From assembly GCA_009784565.1 (NCBI GenBank), contig WRBL01000005.1:1-48424 (forward strand): DNA of 48,424 nt. The letters run 5' to 3'. Below the pieces are notes generated by a model. It worked only from the letters and a program-made list of their open reading frames with translations. It had not been told where the DNA came from and did no database searches. Positions 39,558 through 47,458 of this stretch are shown here, one piece after another; the first letter of the stretch is position 1, and each line of letters begins with the position of its first letter. The translations under genes were made by a program, and so were the position numbers. The DNA comes from Streptosporangiales bacterium (lineage in GTDB: Bacteria > Actinomycetota > Actinomycetes > Streptosporangiales > Streptosporangiaceae).

Positions 39558-41360
39558 TTAGCAGGCCGCCGCGTCCTGCGGGCCCCGGCAGGGGAGAGAG
39601 ACCGTGGTGGTCACGGTGCCGGCGCGGACGCGGACGTCGTAGTCGCGGCCGTGCCGTTTCGCGGTGGCGCTGACCGGCGTGCCGGGCGCGGTCGCGGCGA
39701 TCAGGGTGAGCATGGCCGTGCTCAGGCCGGCGCCGGTGCCGTCGCCGTTCATGATGACGACCGGGGCCGGAGTCCGCTGCAGGGCCTGGCGGGACACCCA
39801 GCCCTGATACGGGTTCTTCTGGCCCTTCACGACCCGGACGGCCCCGGGGGCGCCGCCGCCGGGCACCGGGACCCGGAGAAGGTGCAGGAGCGTCGCCGGG
39901 ACGCCGCGGGACGGGACCGCCGGCGCGGACGCGGTGGCCGACCCGCCGCCGGCCGCGCGGGCGGTCAGGGACGGGTCGAGGTGCCACAGCTGCTGGTAGC
40001 GGCGCTCCCCGGAGCCCTGGTCGAGGACCAGCGCGAAATCGGGCCCGTCGTGGACGTAGACGCTCCGGGTGCGGTGCCCGCCGATGGCCTGGTCGGCCAG
40101 CCGGTAGTACTGGCTGGTCCGGCCGATCCGGTCGGTGACCAGGGACGAGGGCTGGGAGGCGCGGAAGGGGCCGGAGGCCGACAGGAACGTGCTGGCGGCC
40201 TCGGGGGAGCGGATGTAGTCCCGGTAGGAGCCGTCCTCGTAGCCGGTGTGCCCGGCGTCCACGATCAGGTTCCGGCCCCGGGCGTAGTAGGTGACGCCCA
40301 GGTGGTCATTGTGCCCGTGAACCTGCCGCGGACGGCCGAACCGCAGCGAGTAGAAGGTGCCGCCGGCCCCCCAGGCGGAACGGCCGAAGACGTAGCCGGC
40401 CTGGTATACCGCCACGAGCGGCAGCTTCGGCAGGCGGGGCCGGGGAGGCAGGAACGACGATTCGGCATACGTGTCGCCGATCTGGACCAGGTTCCCGTCG
40501 GGCTGGCCGGCCTCGGCCAGGAAGTCCGCCATCTTCCCGATCCGGGCGCGGACGCCGCCCGGGAGCCGGTAGCCGCAGGCCCGCAGTTCGGGTTCCCCGC
40601 CGCGCCACAGGTCGTAGACGAACCGCTCGTACCCGGTGGCCTGCTCGTTGACCGCTCCCTGCGCGTCGACCGAGGGGCCGAGCCGGGGCGAGTCGTAGAA
40701 CGATGACAGGATCTGCCGGTCGGCCGTCTTCCGCCAGCGCCGGGCGGCGCCCCCGAACGCGGTCGCGGGATAGGCGCAGCCGATCCGCATCAGCTTCAGG
40801 TCCTGGACCAGCCCGTGATTCCAGGGGCCCTGCCAGTGACCGGCCAGGTAGTTGACGCTGGCCGCGATCTGGTCATCGATCCACTTCTGGCCGGGGAACC
40901 CTTCGGACAGGCAGATCACCGTTTCCGGGTCGCGGTCGCCGACGGGGACGTGCTTCAGCCAGCTTCTGGTGAGCGCCTCGGCCCGCGCCCGGTAGGCGCC
41001 CGACCGGGGACCGCCGGCCAGGTAGCCGGAGATCAGCATCTCGATCCAGCCGCCGGACTGGAAGTCCTGCCGCCAGGTCGGGTGATGGTACGGATCCTGG
41101 CGCCAGTCGACGTTCCCGTCGCGCGCCGGGTCGACGGTGACCGGCTTGAACGGGGAGATGGTCAGCCGGCCCGCCATGATCTCCTCGGCCGTCGCCTCGC
41201 GGAAGGGCGGAAGGAAGCCGCAGGCCTTCGCGGCCGGGCCCGGGACCGTCCGGGCCGGGGTCCCGGGCAGGACGGAGGTCAGCGCGCCGCACGACGTGAG
41301 AGCCGTCAGCAGCCCGGTGGCCAGGGCGGAGAGGAGGAGCTTGCCGGAGCGCGCGCGCAT
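39558..41360 (-). CDS. Heparinase II/III-like lipoprotein
   Basis: A 600-aa exported polysaccharide-lyase-like protein. The signal peptide ends in a lipobox LTALTSC (C24), so it is a membrane-anchored lipoprotein. An (alpha/alpha) toroid-like region (about 60-330: SGGWIEMLISGYLAGG, SLLKHVPVGD-like, NEQATGYERFVYDLWRGG) is followed by the beta-sheet Hepar_II_III domain (about 335-590). That domain has the characteristic HGHNDHLGVTYYARGRNLIVDAGHTGYEDG. This layout is found in heparinase, alginate and oligo-polysaccharide lyases; the substrate is unknown. A CATAAT box lies 8 bases before the ATG. The gene is divergent from a 75-aa protein gene. Confidence 0.85.
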   Translation of the reverse strand: MRARSGKLLLSALATGLLTALTSCGALTSVLPGTPARTVPGPAAKACGFLPPFREATAEEIMAGRLTISPFKPVTVDPARDGNVDWRQDPYHHPTWRQDFQSGGWIEMLISGYLAGGPRSGAYRARAEALTRSWLKHVPVGDRDPETVICLSEGFPGQKWIDDQIAASVNYLAGHWQGPWNHGLVQDLKLMRIGCAYPATAFGGAARRWRKTADRQILSSFYDSPRLGPSVDAQGAVNEQATGYERFVYDLWRGGEPELRACGYRLPGGVRARIGKMADFLAEAGQPDGNLVQIGDTYAESSFLPPRPRLPKLPLVAVYQAGYVFGRSAWGAGGTFYSLRFGRPRQVHGHNDHLGVTYYARGRNLIVDAGHTGYEDGSYRDYIRSPEAASTFLSASGPFRASQPSSLVTDRIGRTSQYYRLADQAIGGHRTRSVYVHDGPDFALVLDQGSGERRYQQLWHLDPSLTARAAGGGSATASAPAVPSRGVPATLLHLLRVPVPGGGAPGAVRVVKGQKNPYQGWVSRQALQRTPAPVVIMNGDGTGAGLSTAMLTLIAATAPGTPVSATAKRHGRDYDVRVRAGTVTTTVSLPCRGPQDAAAC

Positions 41361-41368
41361 ATATGGCG

Positions 41369-41374
41369 ATTATG
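41369..41374 (-). promoter_or_regulatory. -10 box for the heparinase-like gene
   Basis: CATAAT on the minus strand, 8 bases before the ATG at 41360; near-consensus and at leaderless distance. Confidence 0.4.
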
Positions 41375-41441
41375 CCGCCTATGGAGGAGGAGGGAGGCGG
41401 GTACACCATTAGCGACCGTTGTAATCCCTGGGGAGAAGCGA

Positions 41442-41669
41442 ATGGGTCTCTTGTCGTGGATTAAGTCTCGGAGCATTCCCTTGTACCGTTCGCACACGCC
41501 GTCCGGCGCGGGCCGCCCCCGCAGCCTGATGGCGGAGCCCGGGCGGGTCAGCGGGCGCATGGCGGAAATCAGGAAGGCCGCGGCCACCGACGTCGCCCGG
41601 CTGGAGGAAGAGGACGAGGAGTACTTCAGCCACGGGCGCCGCACGCCGGGGAACTCCGACACCGGCTAG
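41442..41669 (+). CDS. Small conserved-looking protein (75 aa)
   Basis: The protein starts MGLLSWIKSRSIPLYRSHTP and continues with SGAGRPRSLMAEPGR, MAEIRKAAATDVARLEEEDE and EYFSHGRRTP. I do not assign it to a family. It has a basic amphipathic N-terminus, then a charged helix (about 45-62) likely to be coiled, and an acidic patch EEEDEEY. GGGGAGAAG lies 6 bases before the ATG, and TGTAAT at 41419-41424 could be a -10 box. These signals and the non-shadow composition support a real gene. It is convergent with, and overlaps by 4 bases, the large STAND ATPase gene. Confidence 0.65.
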   Translation: MGLLSWIKSRSIPLYRSHTPSGAGRPRSLMAEPGRVSGRMAEIRKAAATDVARLEEEDEEYFSHGRRTPGNSDTG

Positions 41670-44600
41670 GACGGCTCGCGGATCAGGGTCTCCCGGGGGA
41701 GCCGTCTGATCGTCCGCGGGAAATAGGGGTCAAGCTCGCCGGGCGCGAAGCGGCAGAGTTTCATCGCCCACCAGAAGCTTTCGCCGGGATCGCCTTCGAG
41801 CTTGTAGGCGCCGTCGGGGAAGAGGACGGCGTACCCGTCCTCGGGCAGCGGGATGATCGTGGCGATGCCGCGGCCCGTGCGCGGGTTCCACAGGCGGATG
41901 GTGCCGTCATCCGACGCCGTCGCGAGACGGTTGCCGTCCGGGGAGAACGCGACGGCGTTCACGGGCCCGTCATGGCCGGCGAGAGTGGTGAACCGCCGCG
42001 TGGTCACGGTGTCCCAGATCCTGGTGAGGCTGTCGCCGCCGGCGGTGGCCAGCATGAGCCCGTCGGGGGAGAACGCCACGTCGTTGACCGGCGCCTCGTG
42101 GTCGTACAGGGCGACGGACTCCGCGGCGAGTTCCGAGACGGGATGGCTCCAGGGCAGGCGCGAGCCGCGGACCTGGACGGTGGTCAGCTTCCAGGTCCGC
42201 GCGGTGCCGTCGGCGGACCCGGTGGCGACGATGGTCCCGTCGGGGGTCCCGGCGCTGTCGCAGAACGCGGCGGCGCGGACGGGCTTGCTGTGCTCCGCGA
42301 GCCGGGTGCGGCTGGCGGTGGCGGTATCCCAGACCCAGGCGGTGTTGTCCGCCGGCGCGGTCACGATCATGGCGCCGTCGGACGAGACCACGGTGACGTC
42401 CTCGGGCTCGCCGACCCCGGGCAGAGGGTCGGCGGAGGCGCCGGTCGCGGTGTTCCACCGCAGCGCGACACCCGAACGGGAGATCCCGGTGAGGACGGAG
42501 CCGTCGGGGGAGAACGCCGCGGCCCGGACCGGGTCGGGGCCCGCGGCGAACGTGGTGCGGTACGCGCCGGCGCGCGTGTCCCAGGCGTGGATGTCCCCGT
42601 CATGGGAGAGGGCCGCGATGAGGTTGCCGCGGGGCGAGAAGACGACCGCCCGCGCCGAGCCGTCGCGGAAGGGGCCGCCGGAGAGCTGGCCGCGGCAGGC
42701 ACCGGTGTCGGCGTCCCACAGGCGGGCGGTCCGGCGGGCGGACACGCTGGCGAGGAATGCGCCGTCGGGGGAGAACGAGACGCCCGTGACGGGCTCCGCG
42801 CGGGCGGTGTAGGTGGTGCGGAGCGCCCCGCTGGTGGTCCACAGGCGGATGGTGCCGTCGTCGGACGCCGTCGCGAGACGGTTTCCCCGGGGGGAGAAAG
42901 CGATGGAGTACACGGCGCCGGCGTGCCCGGTGAGCGTGGCCCGTTCCCGTCCGGTGGCCGTGTGCCAGACCCGGGCCGTGCGGTCACTGGAGGCGGTGGC
43001 GATGAGGGCGCCGTCCGGGGAGAACGCGACCGCCCGCGCGCCGGCGCTGTGCCCGGTAAGCGTAGTGCGGCGGCGGTACCCGGTCGTGGTGTCCCAGATC
43101 CGGGTCGTGCCGTCCCGGGAGGCGGTGGCGATGAGCGTGCTGTCGGGGGAGAACGCGATCGCGCGGACCGTGTCGTTGTGCCCGGCGAGCACGGCGATCT
43201 CCCGGCCGCCCCTGGCATCCCACAGGCGCGCGCTGCAGTCGTAGGACGCGGTCGCGAGGAGCTTCCCGTCGGGGGAGAACGCGACGGCCGTGACGGCGTC
43301 CTCGTTGTGCGCCTTGAACGCGGTGAGTTCCTCGCCGGTCCCGGTGTCCCAGATCCGCACCGCCCTGGTCCACGACGCGGTGACCAGGCGGTCGCCGCCC
43401 GGGGAGAAGGCCAGGGCCGTGACCCGGTTGCCGTGCCGCAGAACGGTGCGCTCGGCCCCGCTCGTGGTGTCCCAGATCCGCGCGGTGCCGTCGCCGGACG
43501 CGGTCGCGAGGAGCTTTCCGTCCCCCGGCGAGAACGCGACGGCGGTGACCTCGTCGTCATGGCCGCGGACGACGCGCAGGATCTCGCCGGTTCGCAGATC
43601 GCCCAGTTCCACGGTGCTGCCCCGGGCGATCGCCAGCAGGGCACTGCCGATGTCGGGGGAGAAGACCACGCCGGCGCAGGCGCCGATGGACTGCCGCATG
43701 AGGTCCGCCCGGTCCCGGCCGGACAGGGCCGCGGCCGCCAGCTCGGCGGCCCCGTCCAGTTCCGCCGCCCCGTCGGTGCCCAGGATCGCGGCGCGGCGCC
43801 AGCGGCTGTCGTCGAGGGTCGCGCCGGCCAGGGACCCGCGGGTCATGACGACACCCGACAGGTTCGCGCCGGTGAGGTCGGCGCCGGACAGGTCGGTGTC
43901 GGCGAGGCGCATGCCGGAGAGGTTCGCGCGGCGCAGGATCGCGTGGCGGAAGTCCTGGCCGTTCAGGTCCTGGCCGCGCAGGTCGACCCCGGACAGGTTT
44001 CGCTGGGCCCGGGCCGCGCCCTCGTCCTCGCCCTCGGCGACCGGAGCGTCGGCCGACCGCTGGGCGAGGACCTTGGCCACCAGCAGCGCGTTCTCCTTGG
44101 CGACTTCGGAGGCGTCCGGCCGGGCGAGCGTCGCGTCGCACCAGGCGCGGCTGTCGCCGAGGCCGGCGAGGTCGGCGAAGAAGTCGGCCATCAGCGGCGA
44201 CATGCGCTTGTGGTGCAGCACGTGGTCGGCGCTGTCGCTGGCGAGCGTGTCGGCGGCGTGCCGGGCGACGAGCCACTCCATGATCGACCGGTGGATGAAC
44301 GCGAACGTGTCCTCGTCGGTCCGGACCAGCAGGCTGCCGGACCCGATCGTGTGCGTGGCGTACGCGTCGTTGAAGCCACGGGCCGTGAGCTCGGTGAGAA
44401 TGCGGACCTTGTCCGCCAGGCCGGGCAGCGAGACCGTGGACGCCGGGGACTTCCACAGTTCCAGGGCCAGCTCGGTACAGACGTCGAACCGCTCCCTCGC
44501 GGTGAGCCAGGCCAGTCCCCGCCCGTGCTGGCGTCTTTCCTCACGCTCCAGCCAGTCATCGATGATCTTCTTGTAGAGCCCGGCCGCGCTGATCCGGCCG

Positions 44601-47362
44601 CCCTCGGTCGCCCGGACCTCCTCCAGCTGGCTGTCGTCGAACTCGGCGACGAAGGAGAGGATCCGGGGGTTGCGGGTGAGGTCGAGAAGGTTGGAGATGT
44701 CGGCGATGGCGTCGAGGCGGTGCCGGGCGCGCTCCTCGTCCCCTCCGTACAGCCGGGTGAGGAACGTCAGGATCTGCTCGTCGGTGAAGTCCTTGAGGAC
44801 GACCATGCGGTTGCGGGCCTGCGCGTCGATCTGTTCCCCGAGAGCGGTGAGGACCTGACGGGTGGAGCGGAAGTGCTGCGCGCGGCTGGTCATCACCACC
44901 TTGGCGTTGCCCGTGACCGAGTTGATGAGGGTCTGGAGGTACTCGGCCGCGTGCTCGTACCCGACGCGGAGCTCCAGTTCGTCGAACCCGTCGAACAGCA
45001 GCGCGATGCGGCCGTTCTCGATCATGTACTGGAGCTTGTCCTGGCTGACGTCCCGCACGCCCCGCTGGATCAGGTGCTGGGCCATCAGGTCGAGGAGGGA
45101 GGGCCCCTTGATCATGTCGCGCAGTTCGACCAGGATCGGGGCCAGGTCCGGCAGCCTGCCCGGCAGTACCCGGGTGAGCTGGCGCAGGAACGAGGTCTTG
45201 CCGCGGCCGAAGTCGCCGAGCACCACGATCAGCCGGGCGGTGTCCCCGGCCAGCCAGGCCGTGGTCTGGCCGATGAGATCGGTGTCGTCCTCGGCCGGCG
45301 GACCGAGGATGACACCGAAGCGCTGGTCGATATAGAGGGACGCGGGGCAGATATCGTCCTCGGCCAGCCTGGTTCGCTGGGCGCTGGCCAGGGGGCGCAG
45401 GTCGAGCAGGCCCTGGTACTCGATGAAGCTGCGCAGGTGGATGCTGCGGCCGCGGGCGCGGGCCTCAAGCGCGGAGCCCGCGTGATCGCCGCCGTAGACG
45501 AGGTCCGACCGCAGTCCCGGATTCATCGAGGCGTACTGGGCGTGGGCGCCGCCGGCGAACTGGTCGATCGCCGCGGCGGTGGCGTTCTCGGTGACGCCGA
45601 CGATGCGCTGCTCGGCGACCGGGCCGCCCGGCGCGGTGAAGACGCGCAGGTAGCCCGCGTCCGGACGGGCCCGGATGATGGCGTCGGGGAAACGGGCCCG
45701 GGTGGCGGCCTCGACATCGCTCAGCAGCTGGCTCCGGGAACCGGGGACGGAGGCGAACCTCTTTTCCCGGGGCCTGTCGGCGGCGGCTTCGCCAGGGTCC
45801 CGGGAAGCCCGCGGATCCTTCAGCACGGCGGCGGTCCGGGACAGGTCGGCGCGGTCCGTGCTCACCCACCCGGGGCCGTCGGCGTCCCACCGGGGGCCGG
45901 AGGCCCGGCGGGCGAAGCGGGTGAGACCCGCGGCCTTGTCGACGCGGACGATCTCGTACCGGTAGGCGCCGTCATCCGGGCCCGGCGGACTGAGGACGAG
46001 GTTCACCAGGCCGGCCGCCCCGAGGGTCGCCGCCAGGCGCGCGGAGTCCCGCAGGCGCGCCGGAGGGCAGTGCACGGCGGCCAGGCGCAGCCATTCCTTC
46101 TCCCGGAATTCCTCCAGGCGGCGGGTGAACCAGGCGAGCTGTTCCTCCCCCAGTTCGCCGTACCGGTCCTCGGCCCGGTGCGACTCGGCCATCGTGGAGT
46201 TCAGCCCGGCGACGACGAGCCCGAGCTCGGGCATCTCGAACAGCGTCCACGGCTCGTCGGGAGTGAAGCTGGCCAGGTCTTCGTCGGGGTAGAAGCCGGC
46301 GAACGCGTCCTGGTACGGCCCCCACTTCGGGAAGTACGGTTTCACCGGCCGCTGCTGGAGCGCTTCCCGGCCCAGGATGTAGGCCTGGCAGGCTCCCCGG
46401 TTCACGTCGTGGCTGCCGGGAACGATCGCGACGTGCCGTCGGGGGATGCCCGCCGACTCGGCGAGCTGGGTGAGGAAACCCTTCACCCGCTGGTACTCGC
46501 CCGGCAGCCCGCGGGCGGACAGGTCCCCGGTCACGACGAGCAGGTCAGGGTAGAGCCCCTCCTCGTCGCCCAGCTTGGCGATGTCGGTGTGCAGGGCGTC
46601 GTGCAGCACGTCCGGGACAGCGTCCCCGGTGAGCCGGGGACCGGACAGGCGCAGGACCGTGAGCCGGTCGCGCTGCCGCGGTGCCTTGGCCGGCTGCCGG
46701 CCGAAGGCCCTGGGCCAGGCCTCACGGATCATCTCCGGGCTGATCACGTAGCTGTCGTTGTGGGCCGGGAACCCGCCGGGAACGGGTTCGGGCTGGGCCT
46801 CGGCGACGAGACCGTCGATCCGCCCGATCTTGTCGTCGATGACCGGGCTGCCGCTGAAGCCGGGCTGCACCCGCAGCGCCGAGTCCGGCCCCGAGTCGAG
46901 CTGGAGCTGGCGGGTGCCGGGGATCGTCCCCTGGACGAACGCCGAGACGATGGAGCCGTGCCCGAGGCGCCCCGCCGGGTAGCCGAAGACCCGGACAGCG
47001 GTCCTGGGTCGGGGGGATTCCACGGCGAGGCCCACCGGGGTCGCGCCGGCGGGCAGGTCTCCGTCGATGACGAGCCCCGCGATGTCGTCGCCGGCCCCGG
47101 ACCCGGGCGGAGGCTGCCACGCCTCGACCCTGGCGGTAAGAGGAGCGTCCCCGTCCCGGAGCATGTCGAGGAAGTGCATCCGTACCCGGGAACCCGGCCT
47201 CGGTTCTTCCTGTGACCGGGGCCGGAGGCCGAGGGCCCGGTTGACGACATGGGCGCACGTGATGACGCGCTTGCCGCCGATGTACGCGCCGAGGCCGGCG
47301 GCCGCCCCGTCCGGCGCCAGGATCCGGACGGTGAACGCGCCTTCCGGCGGAAGCTCAGGCAT
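41666..47362 (-). CDS. Giant STAND (NACHT) ATPase with trypsin-like, phosphoesterase-like, pentapeptide and WD40 domains
   Basis: An 1898-aa protein, probably a signalling or defence NTPase. Domains in order: trypsin-like serine protease (about 8-215) with H38 in TCAH, D93 in DDIA and S170 in GFSGSP, so the triad is intact; calcineurin-like phosphoesterase module (about 233-475) with VVTGDL and VPGSHDVN but most metal ligands missing; an unassigned module (about 540-690; RSDLVYGGD, RSFIEYQGLLDLRPL); NACHT/STAND ATPase (about 708-1040) with Walker A GDFGRGKT (716-723), Walker B LLFDGFDE (788-795) and sensor TSR (825-827); pentapeptide repeats (about 1121-1190); fourteen WD40 blades (about 1225-1835); a short conserved-looking tail (PDGAYKLEGDPGESFWWAMKLCRF). 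In this superfamily the C-terminal repeats sense a ligand, NTP-driven oligomerisation follows and the N-terminal effector acts, here presumably by proteolysis. Confidence 0.93.
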   Translation of the reverse strand: MPELPPEGAFTVRILAPDGAAAGLGAYIGGKRVITCAHVVNRALGLRPRSQEEPRPGSRVRMHFLDMLRDGDAPLTARVEAWQPPPGSGAGDDIAGLVIDGDLPAGATPVGLAVESPRPRTAVRVFGYPAGRLGHGSIVSAFVQGTIPGTRQLQLDSGPDSALRVQPGFSGSPVIDDKIGRIDGLVAEAQPEPVPGGFPAHNDSYVISPEMIREAWPRAFGRQPAKAPRQRDRLTVLRLSGPRLTGDAVPDVLHDALHTDIAKLGDEEGLYPDLLVVTGDLSARGLPGEYQRVKGFLTQLAESAGIPRRHVAIVPGSHDVNRGACQAYILGREALQQRPVKPYFPKWGPYQDAFAGFYPDEDLASFTPDEPWTLFEMPELGLVVAGLNSTMAESHRAEDRYGELGEEQLAWFTRRLEEFREKEWLRLAAVHCPPARLRDSARLAATLGAAGLVNLVLSPPGPDDGAYRYEIVRVDKAAGLTRFARRASGPRWDADGPGWVSTDRADLSRTAAVLKDPRASRDPGEAAADRPREKRFASVPGSRSQLLSDVEAATRARFPDAIIRARPDAGYLRVFTAPGGPVAEQRIVGVTENATAAAIDQFAGGAHAQYASMNPGLRSDLVYGGDHAGSALEARARGRSIHLRSFIEYQGLLDLRPLASAQRTRLAEDDICPASLYIDQRFGVILGPPAEDDTDLIGQTTAWLAGDTARLIVVLGDFGRGKTSFLRQLTRVLPGRLPDLAPILVELRDMIKGPSLLDLMAQHLIQRGVRDVSQDKLQYMIENGRIALLFDGFDELELRVGYEHAAEYLQTLINSVTGNAKVVMTSRAQHFRSTRQVLTALGEQIDAQARNRMVVLKDFTDEQILTFLTRLYGGDEERARHRLDAIADISNLLDLTRNPRILSFVAEFDDSQLEEVRATEGGRISAAGLYKKIIDDWLEREERRQHGRGLAWLTARERFDVCTELALELWKSPASTVSLPGLADKVRILTELTARGFNDAYATHTIGSGSLLVRTDEDTFAFIHRSIMEWLVARHAADTLASDSADHVLHHKRMSPLMADFFADLAGLGDSRAWCDATLARPDASEVAKENALLVAKVLAQRSADAPVAEGEDEGAARAQRNLSGVDLRGQDLNGQDFRHAILRRANLSGMRLADTDLSGADLTGANLSGVVMTRGSLAGATLDDSRWRRAAILGTDGAAELDGAAELAAAALSGRDRADLMRQSIGACAGVVFSPDIGSALLAIARGSTVELGDLRTGEILRVVRGHDDEVTAVAFSPGDGKLLATASGDGTARIWDTTSGAERTVLRHGNRVTALAFSPGGDRLVTASWTRAVRIWDTGTGEELTAFKAHNEDAVTAVAFSPDGKLLATASYDCSARLWDARGGREIAVLAGHNDTVRAIAFSPDSTLIATASRDGTTRIWDTTTGYRRRTTLTGHSAGARAVAFSPDGALIATASSDRTARVWHTATGRERATLTGHAGAVYSIAFSPRGNRLATASDDGTIRLWTTSGALRTTYTARAEPVTGVSFSPDGAFLASVSARRTARLWDADTGACRGQLSGGPFRDGSARAVVFSPRGNLIAALSHDGDIHAWDTRAGAYRTTFAAGPDPVRAAAFSPDGSVLTGISRSGVALRWNTATGASADPLPGVGEPEDVTVVSSDGAMIVTAPADNTAWVWDTATASRTRLAEHSKPVRAAAFCDSAGTPDGTIVATGSADGTARTWKLTTVQVRGSRLPWSHPVSELAAESVALYDHEAPVNDVAFSPDGLMLATAGGDSLTRIWDTVTTRRFTTLAGHDGPVNAVAFSPDGNRLATASDDGTIRLWNPRTGRGIATIIPLPEDGYAVLFPDGAYKLEGDPGESFWWAMKLCRFAPGELDPYFPRTIRRLPRETLIREPS
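41858..43690 (-). repeat. Fourteen tandem WD40 blade repeats
   Basis: About 120-150 bases per unit, coding for the AFSPDG...LATAS.DGT.R.WDT pattern within the STAND gene. Fourteen units fit two seven-bladed propellers. DNA at 41888-41947 and 42839-42898 (7 blades apart, 951 bases) is nearly the same, about 53 of 60 bases by eye. Confidence 0.85.
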
Positions 47363-47387
47363 CAGCCTCTGTCATGCCGCTATTGTC
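47355..47387 (-). promoter_or_regulatory. Leaderless mini-ORF overlapping the start of the STAND gene
   Basis: GACAAT (47382-47387, minus) is followed after 6 bases by an ATG at 47375 that opens a six-codon frame, MTEADA, ending in TGA at 47355-47357. It overlaps the STAND ATG (47362) in another frame and covers its ribosome site AGAGG. It could act as a translational gate. Confidence 0.4.
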
Positions 47388-47458
47388 GCCCTTTCCCCGG
47401 GCCGCGGCTGCGGTATGAGAATATGAGGCGACTTACACCGACCGGGAGGAAAACCACG

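Noticed and set aside
41666-43700. WD40 repeat DNA as a CRISPR or satellite repeat
   Set aside because: The repeats keep one reading frame, vary in length and code for regular propeller blades; there are no identical repeats with unique spacers.
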